64,000 bases of DNA from Pirellula sp. Lineage in GTDB: Bacteria > Planctomycetota > Planctomycetia > Pirellulales > Pirellulaceae. Positions 19,461 through 27,972 of this stretch are shown here, in pieces. The notes beneath the pieces are model-generated. The model was not told where the DNA came from and did not search any database. It saw nothing but the letters and a program-made list of their open reading frames with translations. Location of the stretch: NCBI GenBank assembly GCA_021299695.1, contig JAJTEK010000010.1, forward strand, positions 1-64,000, given 5' to 3'. The position numbers and the translations under genes are program-made. The stretch's first letter is position 1. Each line of letters begins with the position of its first letter.

Positions 19461-19829
19461 ATGCAAAACTATCGCGACAGCGAAGCGTATTTCGAACGCT
19501 GGTCCTGGTTCCTTAAACTCGAATCCGACGCCGAACGCGAACGACTCGCCTCGCGACGCGCTACCCGCAAAGCGCGAGGAATGTCCGATCGTTCGATGGA
19601 GGCCCAAGGCGATACGCTCATGCATATGGTCATCGCCGACGACCGTACAGGACTCGGTGGACGAACCATCATCAACTTTGTCAAACGGGAACAAAAACAA
19701 ATTCTTCCCTGGAACCGCTTCCGGGTGGGATCGCCGGTCGTCGCCTCCGATGAGCAGACACTCATGGATGTCGCAAACGGGCTCGTCTGCGGACGTACCT
19801 CCTCGAGCATCGAAGTGGTCTTTGATTAA
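19461..19829 (+). pseudogene. N-terminal fragment of a UPF1-like helicase, cut by an in-frame TAA
   Basis: This 122-codon frame (ATG 19461; a TTG at 19452 is possible) encodes a charged helix followed by a beta-barrel-like domain such as precedes the helicase core in IGHMBP2/UPF1-type SF1 helicases. It ends at TAA 19827-19829. The same reading frame continues without interruption: the next codons read WPEGHFFRLELSADEVTRKR, then MLHALDG, and run straight into the helicase core at 19902. A single change, GAA to TAA, would explain the break. Either the gene is inactivated, the two parts are made separately, or this is a sequencing error. Confidence 0.75.
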
Positions 19830-19901
19830 TGGCCCGAAGGTCACTTCTTTCGACTCGAACTCTCGGCAGATGAGGTCACGCGCAAACGTCAGCAGACAGC
19901 T

Positions 19902-21389
19902 ATGCTCCATGCGCTCGACGGACGAGGACGCGTCGCGCAGTTTCGAGGTATTCTGATCGAAGATAAACCGCCAGAGTTCTTCCCCATCAAGGACCTCGAA
20001 GCGATCCGAGCAGACCTCTCGGAGTCCCCTTTGAACCCTTCGCAACACGATGCGATCCTGCATGCTCTGAGCGCCAAGGACCTAGCCATTATCCACGGCC
20101 CTCCAGGGACTGGGAAAACCACCACGGTGGCTCATTTGATCCGACAGGCCGTCCTCGGTGGGCAGAGAGTTCTAGCTTGCGCTCCGAGCAACACCGGCGT
20201 CGACAACCTACTGGAAAAACTCGTGGGCTTGGGGCTCAACGCCATCCGCATCGGACACCCGGCTCGGGTCCTCGAATCCCTCCAGGAACACACCCTGGAT
20301 TACCTGGTCGATGCCGACCCGGCGATGAAAGTCGTCCGCGAGATGCGACGCGAAGCAGAGCTGCTTGCAACCAAAGCGGGCCGCTGGACACGCGCCAAGC
20401 CCATGGCAGGCGCGCGCGATGACCTCAAACAAGAATCGCGTCGGCTTAGGGCCGATGCCAAGCTCTTCGAAGAGCAAATCATCAACACCAAACTCGATCG
20501 CGCAAGTGTCATCTGCGCGACGACCAACTACGACCCAGAAATCCTCGGCGATAGGACCTTCCAACTCGGCGTTATCGACGAAGCCTGTCAAAGTACCGAA
20601 CCTGGCTACTGGCCCGTGATCCTTCGCGTCGATCGCTTGATCCTAGCCGGTGACCATTGCCAATTACCACCGACGGTGCTGAGCAACCAAGCCCAGCTCG
20701 AAGGCCTCTCGATGAGCATGATGGAAAGACTCGTCGGCCGCTGGGACAACCTCGCCACACGACAGTTGACCGTCCAGTACCGAATGCACCATAAGATCAT
20801 GGAGTTCCCATCCGAGCACTTCTACGACGACTCGCTCATCGCTGACCCCAGCGTCGCAAACCACTCTCTTGCAGATCTTCCCAACTTCAAGGCCGAAACC
20901 ATCGGCTCCGAACCTGTCCTCTTTGTCGATACCTCTGGAGCTGATTGGACCGAGCAACTCGATCCCAACGGGGAGAGCAAACTCAACCCCAATGAAGCCA
21001 ACTGGATCCTCCAACAAGTCGATGCGCTACTTCAGGCCGGATTGCCTCCCGAACAGATCGCCGTGATCGCTCCTTATTCGGCCCAAGTCCGCTTTCTCAG
21101 AGATCGATGCAGTAGCAATGACGTCGAAATCGATACCGTTGACGGTTTCCAAGGACGTGAAAAAGAGGTCGTTCTGATCAGCTTGGTCCGCTCAAACTCC
21201 CAAGGTGAGGTCGGTTTCCTGGCCGATACCCGACGTATGAATGTCGCGATGACCCGCGCTAAAAGAAAACTCATGGTCATCGGCGATGGGGCAACCCTAG
21301 GCCGAAACGCGTTTTTCAAAAAATGGATCGAGCACACCGAATCCCAAGGCTTCTACAAGTCCATTTGGGAGTTTAGTCCCTGGCAATAA
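19902..21389 (+). CDS. UPF1-like SF1 helicase, core portion after the in-frame stop
   Basis: From the first ATG after the stop, 495 residues contain a complete SF1B/UPF1-like helicase core. The motifs are a Q-motif-like SQHDAIL, Walker A GPPGTGKTTT, motif Ia ACAPSNTGVDNLLEKL, motif II DEACQSTEP, motif III GDHCQLPPT, motif IV QYRMH, motif V TVDGFQGREKEVVLIS, and motif VI MNVAMTRAKRKL. The family unwinds DNA or RNA 5' to 3'. All motifs are intact, so the fragment could still be active if translated from 19902 or by readthrough. The true gene most likely began at 19461. It follows lplT closely. Confidence 0.85.
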   Translation: MLHALDGRGRVAQFRGILIEDKPPEFFPIKDLEAIRADLSESPLNPSQHDAILHALSAKDLAIIHGPPGTGKTTTVAHLIRQAVLGGQRVLACAPSNTGVDNLLEKLVGLGLNAIRIGHPARVLESLQEHTLDYLVDADPAMKVVREMRREAELLATKAGRWTRAKPMAGARDDLKQESRRLRADAKLFEEQIINTKLDRASVICATTNYDPEILGDRTFQLGVIDEACQSTEPGYWPVILRVDRLILAGDHCQLPPTVLSNQAQLEGLSMSMMERLVGRWDNLATRQLTVQYRMHHKIMEFPSEHFYDDSLIADPSVANHSLADLPNFKAETIGSEPVLFVDTSGADWTEQLDPNGESKLNPNEANWILQQVDALLQAGLPPEQIAVIAPYSAQVRFLRDRCSSNDVEIDTVDGFQGREKEVVLISLVRSNSQGEVGFLADTRRMNVAMTRAKRKLMVIGDGATLGRNAFFKKWIEHTESQGFYKSIWEFSPWQ

Positions 21390-21485
21390 GCTCCCTGATC
21401 AGACGTAGTACGGCCCTATGCGATAACCTACAAGTTCGAACCATGTTCGTTCGCGCCCGAACGCTATCGATTGAGGACACTCCCG

Positions 21486-24400
21486 ATGCCCAAGAAAAAA
21501 TCCAAAGCCGCCCAAAACCCGGAGCTCCCGTTCCAAACGGTCAGCCAACTATCGTTCCTAGGCTGGAGTCAGCCGATCCTCCACTCGGCGATCGATTATC
21601 TGCTTGAACGTTATACGAATTCGAATGCTTGGGATATGGACCGTGTGCTCCTGGTCCTGCCGGGCTCGATGGCAAGCCGTCGACTCCAAGTCCTCATGGC
21701 CCAACGCGCAGCGCGCGAGCGGCTGATCCTCAGGCCACCGAGGTTCCTGACCCTCGGGAAACTTCCCGAAGAGCTCTACCGAGCCAAACTCCCGTTTGCT
21801 TCCGAATTGACCCAAGTCATGGCTTGGGTCCAAGTCCTTCGGTCCACTCCCTCGGCCCACCTCCAACCCCTACTGTTTGAGGTCCCAGCACAGGAACAAC
21901 TCGGAGTCTGGATGGACCTGGCCAAGCTTCTCGGTTCGCTTCACCGCGAACTGGCTTCGGATCTTCTAGACTTCAAAGATGTCGCCGAGAAACTCGCAGG
22001 TACCGGCGAGGAACCGCGTTGGAATATCCTTGCCTCACTCCAGCGCAAGTACCTTGATGTCCTGCACGAAGCGGGCCTGTGGGACATCCAATCCGCACGC
22101 CGATTCGCCTTGGAACACGGCGAAGTGGCCGAGGTCCAGCACGAAGTCGTCTTGCTCGGTACGGTGGATCTGAACCGCGCCCAACGGCAGTTCCTCGCAG
22201 CCATCGGACCGAAAGTCCAAGTCCTCATCGGAGCACCCGAGTCGTTCGCAGAAGGGTTCGATCGAGACGGTACGCTCCGCTCCTCGTTTTGGCAGAACCT
22301 GGAAATACCGATCGACCAAGATCAAATCCACGTTCGCACCTCGGCGGTTCAAGCCGCCCACGAGCTGGCCGTCCAGTTGGCCAAACTAGGCAACTCCCGT
22401 TCGGTCCGCGATATCACTATCGGTGTGCCCGATCCGAGCCTCGTCCCGGCGCTCCAAGAAACGCTAGCCCAGTACCAAGTCGCCTTGCGCTACGGACCGG
22501 GCAGCCCCATCTTCGGCACTCCACCGATGAAGGTCCTCTATGCGATCGAGGAGTATCTGCGCGACCCCAACGTCCAGAACTTCTCGAACCTTATACGCAT
22601 CCCTTGGATCGAATCCTGGCTCCGAGCACACGCGCGCCTTGCATCCACCTCAGAGGATCCACAATCCACCTACAGCCAATTGCCTGCGTCTTTTCTACCC
22701 CGGATCGACGAGTACCTCCAAAAAACGCTTTTGCGAAGCGTTTCGGTACCCCAATGGCCCGAAGCGGCCAATCGTGATGTTTTTGTCGCGGTCGTCGAAG
22801 CCCTGGATCGATGGCTCGAACCCCTCCGCAGCGGAAAAAGAACCCTCGAAGCCTGGGCCCATCCCTTGCGGCAACTGTTCCTCGATCTATCGGAACTCGA
22901 ATCGGTCGACCGAAACGAACCGGTCGGCCATCTGATCCTCAGGGCATGTCGCGAGATCAACGCTGTATTGGATCGTTTAGCGAATATTCCACCTAAGCTG
23001 AATCTTCAAATCGAGCTTCCCGAAGCCCTAGCCTGGCTGCAACAACAGCTTCAAGGTGTCCAGATCCCTCCCCTTGCCGATGACGCTGCAATCGAAATGC
23101 TCGGTTGGCTCGACGTTGCGCTCGACGATGCACCGGTCCTGATGATGACCGGACTGCACGATGGTGTGGTTCCCGAAAGCGTCAACTCCGATGCGTTCCT
23201 ACCGAATCGTCTCCGAAGCGAACTCGGGCTTCTCGACAACGCTCGTCGTTTTGCCCGCGATGCCTACGTCATGATGGCATGCTTGCACACCCGTGAGCAA
23301 GTCGAATTCATCATGAACCGATTCAGTTCCAACTCAGATCCACTGACACCAAGCCGTCTGATGATGGCCGTGCCGACCGATCAACTGCCCGATCGGGTCG
23401 CCAAACTCATTTCCGAACAAGACGAATCGGTGGAGCTAGCCTCGGGCTGGCAGTCTCGGCCCGTGCAGTCGGACATTCAGATCCCCAGACCGGATCCCAC
23501 CAAGCGACTCGGGGCGATGGCCGTAACGGACTTCACCAAGTACAGCGAATGTCCCTACCGCTTCTACTTGAAGAAACTCTGCAAGGCCAGTCCCGTCGAG
23601 CATCTGCGACTCGAACTCGACGGTGGAGGTTTCGGAGACATGATCCACAGCGTTCTCGAAGGCCTCAAAGATTCGCCCGTAGCCGAGTCGATCGACCCAG
23701 AACAGATCGACGCATGGTTATCCAGCGCGCTGGATGCCTGGGTCGGAAATCGCTTTGGCTCCGTTCTCCCCCCGGCGCTTGTCGTGCAGGTCGAACAAGC
23801 CAAATTGCGGCTTGCGGAATTCGCCAAACACCAAGCGGCCTGGGCTGCACAAGGATGGAGAATCAAGCACATCGAACACCATGTCGATCGTTCCAACGGC
23901 ATCGTCTGGAATCTACCTCACGGACAGATGGTCATCCACGGTCGCATCGACCGAATCGATGTGAACGAAAAGACCGGGGAAGTGGCCGTTTGGGATTACA
24001 AGACCGGAGATACCACCGAGGAGCCCCGAAAAAATCACCTTCGAAAATCCTCCAACCAAGAAGACCAGTGGACCGATTGGCAACTCCCTCTCTATGGTCT
24101 GCTCATCGAGACCCTCGGCTATCGGGATCCGAGCCAAGTCCAATTCGGATATATCCTCTTGCCCAAAAACATCGCCGAAACGAAATTCATTTCGGCGAAT
24201 TTCTCCGCCCAAGAGCACCGCAGCGCGATCGAGTCGGCCAAAGCCATCGCAGATCGGGTTCTCCAAGGTCAATTCTGGCCACCGAGCGATGATATCCCCA
24301 TGGAATGGGATGATTATCGATTCATCACCCAACGCACGGTCGTCAGGCCCTGGGACCCCGATTTGGAACAGCAGTCCACAACCAATCCATCAAAAGATCA

Positions 24401-27400
24401 AGCCGAACCGCAGGCGACGCAAGAGCCCAAGCCTAAGGGAATTCCAGCCAAACGTATCCTAGGACCGATCCTCCCGAAGATGATCCAAGTCGAGCCGGTG
24501 CATGCCGAAGGCACGCCGCTCGAGGAGTGGTTTCAGCCGAGCATGATCCTCGCATCAGCCGGTACCGGAAAAACCTATCAGCTCGCCTCCCGGGCCCTGC
24601 GGTTGCTCTTTACCGATCAACCCCTCGACTCGATCCTAGCGACGACCTTCACCCGAAAAGCCGCCGGCGAAATCCTGCATCGGATCCTCGAATGGCTCTC
24701 GGATGCAAGCCGCACACCCCAAGGGCTCCATCGCGTCGAGTCGATCATCGCGCCGATGAAGATTTCCCAAGCCCATGCGCGCTACCAGCTCTCGCGATTG
24801 TGCTCCCATCTGCATCGATTCCGCGTTAGTACCCTCGATAGCTTCTACTCCCAATTAGCAAAATCCTTTGCGCTGGAACTCAAACTACCACCAGGCTGGA
24901 CCCTGGTCGATACCGCACAGGAACATATCCTCATCCGCGATGCAGTCACGCAACTCTTCGATAGCATCGACCATCAGCAACTCCGAACCTTGGTCTACCA
25001 ACTCTCCAAAGGCATGGCCGTCCGTGGCGTTCGCGTTGAAGTCGAAAATCTCATCACCGATGCCTACGAGTTGTTTCGCCAAGCCCCCGAGGAGGCTTGG
25101 GCGAAGATCCAGGTCCCCAAAGGTCCCGATCCAGAGCAAGTCCTCCAAGCGACCAGAGCCCTCGAATCCCTCGAACTGAAGAACACCCGACAGCAGGAAG
25201 CAAAAAACAAAGCACTCGCCGTATTTCGCTCCGAACAGTGGGACGATTTTCTAGGATTGACCATCGTTTCTGCCTGCTTAGACTCCCAGCCAGTCTACTA
25301 CAAGGCAGACATCGATCCGCAGTTGGTCAATCTTCTTAAAATCTTGCTAGCCAAGGCCAAAACCGAGTTTCTGACCATCCGGAAAATTCAAAATGATGCC
25401 TCCCACAGGTTGCTCAAGGAGTACCATCGCACGCTCGAAAAACTCAAACAAAACAGACGGGTCGTGACCTTTTCAGACATCGCCGAACGACTCGCCCAAT
25501 GGATGAGAACGCTGCTTGAGGAACAGCAAAAAACGGGCGATCAAGGTCCTTTACCCCAGATGCAAAGCATCAGCCATCGCATGGATAGCTCCATCGATCA
25601 TCTGCTCTTGGACGAATTCCAAGACACATCTCCCAACCAATGGCAAATTCTCAAGCCCTTTGCTGAGGCGATCGTATCCCAAAAGGCCAAGGGCTCGAAG
25701 CGAACCTCGTTTTTCGTCGTCGGCGATACCAAACAAGCCATCTATGCTTGGCGAGGTGGGGTCTCGGAAATCCTCGAATCGGTAGGCGAACAGGTCCAGA
25801 ATATCAAGCAGCAAAAGCTCTCCGAGAGTTTTCGTAGCTCTCCGGTGATTATGGAGTTTGTCAACAAGGTTTTCCACGGACTGGCTAAACATCCCAATTA
25901 CCTCGCAGAGGACAGCACCAAACGGACCGAGGACATGCAACACCCAGTCGTCTCGGCTTGGGTCGATCGTTATTTCATCGACCATTCCACCGCGAAAACC
26001 GACCTGCTGGGAGTCGTCGAATTCTCGAATGCCCAAGACCGCACCCCTGAGGTACCAACCCCGCCCGCGACGCAAGTGCCACCACCAGAGGCCTCGACGG
26101 GCGATTCGGACACCAAAGATTCGGCCACCAAAGATTCGGCCACCAAAGATTCGGCCACAAAAGATTCGGACACCAAAGATTCGGCCACCAAAGATTCGGC
26201 CACCAAAGATTCTAGGGCCAAGCGGACGGTTCAGACCGATATCGATTTGGACATCGCCGATGCGATCGCCCAATTGCATCGACGAAGCGATCAAATCACG
26301 ATCGGAGTCCTCACACGGACCAATGCCGATGTGGCTAAGATGATATCGCTACTCCGCGATCGTGGGGTCGAGGCCAGCCAGGAAGGAGGCAACCCCCTGA
26401 CCGATACAGCGCCGGTGCTGGTCATCCAAAGTGCCCTCAAGCTTGCTGAACACCCAGGGGATTCGCTCGCGTATTTCCACGCGATCCAATCACCCTTGAA
26501 ATCGTTCTGGAATCAGGAGACCTTAAGCGATGCTGCAAGCATCTCGACGGATCTTCGCGATCGACTCGATACGCTGGGCTTCGGTCGAACCGTCAGCGCC
26601 CTGGTCAACCATCTTGCACCCTTTTGCACCGTACGCGATCAAGAGCGATTGCTGCAATTGATCGACGAAGCGTACCGATTCGATGCCGCCAAGCAGACGT
26701 TGGTCCATGAGTTTGTCGATCGACTCGCCTCTACACGCGTCGCTACCCAATCCGAAAGCGTCGTGCGCGTCATGACCATCCACCAATCCAAAGGACTCGA
26801 ATTCGATGCGGTTTTTATTCCCGCGATCGACCAACCGATCGTTCGCCAATCGCCGCGCCTGATCGCAATGCGCGACAGTCGCACAGGTCCACCCATCAGT
26901 ATCCTGCGGAATGTCAATCGAAGTCTCTATCCGTATTTGCCAATCGAGTGGCAAGCCGCCTGCCAAGAAGCCAGCTATCAGCAACTCGGCGAAGCCCTAT
27001 GCTTGTTTTACGTCGCTCTGACGCGCGCCCGCCATGCACTCTACCTCTATGCGAGCCCCAACAAGAATCCTGTCAAACAATGGGGCTCTGCTCTCCACTC
27101 GGTATTCGCCAATGAGCAAAACGGCAATGAGCCAGGCGTACTGCTCTATCGCCATGGCACACCCGATTGGGTCGAAAAGCAAGCTCCTGCGATCTTGCCT
27201 GCCCAGCCAGAAACAAACACCAAACACACCGACACCAAACATACCGACACCAAACATACCGAGACGGCCCCACTGCGGTTGGAACTCAGACTCGAAGACA
27301 CCTTGCTGCGAAACCCCCAATGGGTCGCTCCGAGCCAGCAGATCAAGCCCGCGGCCCTCGAGTCGCTAGTCGGCTACTGGAAACCCGATGACACCGCAGC

Positions 27401-27950
27401 GACGGTAATCGGCAAATTGATCCATCGTTGGTTTGAAGAAGTTCGGATGTGGATCGAAGATTTTCATCCCGACAAAAATCAGTTGCTCAGCATCGCTGCG
27501 AGCGCACTGACCAAGGACGAGATGATGCAGTTGCAACTCGAACAACAGGTAAAGCGATTTATTCGATACTGCGAATCACCCGAAATACGAAAAGTTTTTA
27601 GCAAACTGCGTTATCAAGCTTGGCACCATCCGACACCCCTGCAGCTCGATGTGACGAATGAACGCAGATTCCTCGTCTCAATCGATAGTCAGTTGATTCG
27701 AGGTGTCATCGATCGGTGCGTACTTGGGTGGGACCAAGGCCGAGTTGTTCGAGCCGAGATTATCGATTACAAGACCGATGCAAGACCCGCGGGCCTCGAT
27801 CTCGCTACCTGGGTTGCCCAACGCCAAGAACACCATGCTTCGCAACTTCAAATCTATCGCAAAGTGCTCTGTAAGCAATTTGCGTTGCATACCGAGATGG
27901 TACAAGTAACACTCGTGCTGCTGAACGAAGAGCAGATCGTCGTCCTTTGA
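21486..27950 (+). CDS. AddB-AddA fused helicase-nuclease
   Basis: One 2154-residue polypeptide holds both halves of an AddAB recombination nuclease, which processes double-strand ends for RecA. Residues 1-970 resemble AddB: a helicase-like fold without Walker A (VLLVLPGSMASRR in its place), then a PD-(D/E)XK nuclease with CPYRFYLKK (about 690) and AVWDYKTGD (about 835). Only two clustered Cys are seen, so the AddB iron-sulfur cluster is probably absent. After a Pro/Glu-rich linker the AddA/UvrD part begins: Walker A ASAGTGKTY (about 1023), TTFTRKAA, DEFQDTSPNQW (about 1375), GDTKQAIYAWRGG, SFRSSP, MTIHQSKGLEFD (about 1763), and YVALTRARH. A second nuclease follows (VIDRC..., IIDYKTD, then QLQIYRK). 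GAGGA at 21473-21477 lies 8 bases before the ATG at 21486. Two repeat tracts lie inside. Confidence 0.85.
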   Translation: MPKKKSKAAQNPELPFQTVSQLSFLGWSQPILHSAIDYLLERYTNSNAWDMDRVLLVLPGSMASRRLQVLMAQRAARERLILRPPRFLTLGKLPEELYRAKLPFASELTQVMAWVQVLRSTPSAHLQPLLFEVPAQEQLGVWMDLAKLLGSLHRELASDLLDFKDVAEKLAGTGEEPRWNILASLQRKYLDVLHEAGLWDIQSARRFALEHGEVAEVQHEVVLLGTVDLNRAQRQFLAAIGPKVQVLIGAPESFAEGFDRDGTLRSSFWQNLEIPIDQDQIHVRTSAVQAAHELAVQLAKLGNSRSVRDITIGVPDPSLVPALQETLAQYQVALRYGPGSPIFGTPPMKVLYAIEEYLRDPNVQNFSNLIRIPWIESWLRAHARLASTSEDPQSTYSQLPASFLPRIDEYLQKTLLRSVSVPQWPEAANRDVFVAVVEALDRWLEPLRSGKRTLEAWAHPLRQLFLDLSELESVDRNEPVGHLILRACREINAVLDRLANIPPKLNLQIELPEALAWLQQQLQGVQIPPLADDAAIEMLGWLDVALDDAPVLMMTGLHDGVVPESVNSDAFLPNRLRSELGLLDNARRFARDAYVMMACLHTREQVEFIMNRFSSNSDPLTPSRLMMAVPTDQLPDRVAKLISEQDESVELASGWQSRPVQSDIQIPRPDPTKRLGAMAVTDFTKYSECPYRFYLKKLCKASPVEHLRLELDGGGFGDMIHSVLEGLKDSPVAESIDPEQIDAWLSSALDAWVGNRFGSVLPPALVVQVEQAKLRLAEFAKHQAAWAAQGWRIKHIEHHVDRSNGIVWNLPHGQMVIHGRIDRIDVNEKTGEVAVWDYKTGDTTEEPRKNHLRKSSNQEDQWTDWQLPLYGLLIETLGYRDPSQVQFGYILLPKNIAETKFISANFSAQEHRSAIESAKAIADRVLQGQFWPPSDDIPMEWDDYRFITQRTVVRPWDPDLEQQSTTNPSKDQAEPQATQEPKPKGIPAKRILGPILPKMIQVEPVHAEGTPLEEWFQPSMILASAGTGKTYQLASRALRLLFTDQPLDSILATTFTRKAAGEILHRILEWLSDASRTPQGLHRVESIIAPMKISQAHARYQLSRLCSHLHRFRVSTLDSFYSQLAKSFALELKLPPGWTLVDTAQEHILIRDAVTQLFDSIDHQQLRTLVYQLSKGMAVRGVRVEVENLITDAYELFRQAPEEAWAKIQVPKGPDPEQVLQATRALESLELKNTRQQEAKNKALAVFRSEQWDDFLGLTIVSACLDSQPVYYKADIDPQLVNLLKILLAKAKTEFLTIRKIQNDASHRLLKEYHRTLEKLKQNRRVVTFSDIAERLAQWMRTLLEEQQKTGDQGPLPQMQSISHRMDSSIDHLLLDEFQDTSPNQWQILKPFAEAIVSQKAKGSKRTSFFVVGDTKQAIYAWRGGVSEILESVGEQVQNIKQQKLSESFRSSPVIMEFVNKVFHGLAKHPNYLAEDSTKRTEDMQHPVVSAWVDRYFIDHSTAKTDLLGVVEFSNAQDRTPEVPTPPATQVPPPEASTGDSDTKDSATKDSATKDSATKDSDTKDSATKDSATKDSRAKRTVQTDIDLDIADAIAQLHRRSDQITIGVLTRTNADVAKMISLLRDRGVEASQEGGNPLTDTAPVLVIQSALKLAEHPGDSLAYFHAIQSPLKSFWNQETLSDAASISTDLRDRLDTLGFGRTVSALVNHLAPFCTVRDQERLLQLIDEAYRFDAAKQTLVHEFVDRLASTRVATQSESVVRVMTIHQSKGLEFDAVFIPAIDQPIVRQSPRLIAMRDSRTGPPISILRNVNRSLYPYLPIEWQAACQEASYQQLGEALCLFYVALTRARHALYLYASPNKNPVKQWGSALHSVFANEQNGNEPGVLLYRHGTPDWVEKQAPAILPAQPETNTKHTDTKHTDTKHTETAPLRLELRLEDTLLRNPQWVAPSQQIKPAALESLVGYWKPDDTAATVIGKLIHRWFEEVRMWIEDFHPDKNQLLSIAASALTKDEMMQLQLEQQVKRFIRYCESPEIRKVFSKLRYQAWHHPTPLQLDVTNERRFLVSIDSQLIRGVIDRCVLGWDQGRVVRAEIIDYKTDARPAGLDLATWVAQRQEHHASQLQIYRKVLCKQFALHTEMVQVTLVLLNEEQIVVL
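26103..26207 (+). repeat. Seven in-frame 15-bp repeats in the AddA half
   Basis: Seven near-identical units, GATTCGG(C/A)CAC(C/A)AAA, encode DSATK or DSDTK pentads at about residues 1540-1574 of the AddBA protein, between helicase motifs IV and V. The tract is hydrophilic, so it is probably a flexible surface loop. An eighth, decayed unit (DSRAK) follows. Confidence 0.9.
27219..27263 (+). repeat. Three in-frame 15-bp repeats before the C-terminal nuclease
   Basis: Three units, ACCAAACA(C/T)ACCGA(C/G), encode TKHTD/TKHTE pentads at about residues 1912-1926, exactly in the linker between the helicase core and the C-terminal nuclease domain of the AddBA fusion. Confidence 0.88.
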
Positions 27951-27972
27951 TTTCTTCAACGTCCCGGCTGTC

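Noticed and set aside
25551-26294. Minus-strand frame with repeated FGGRI/FGVRI
   Set aside because: It is antisense to the DSATK repeats of the AddBA gene, whose helicase motifs prove the coding strand.
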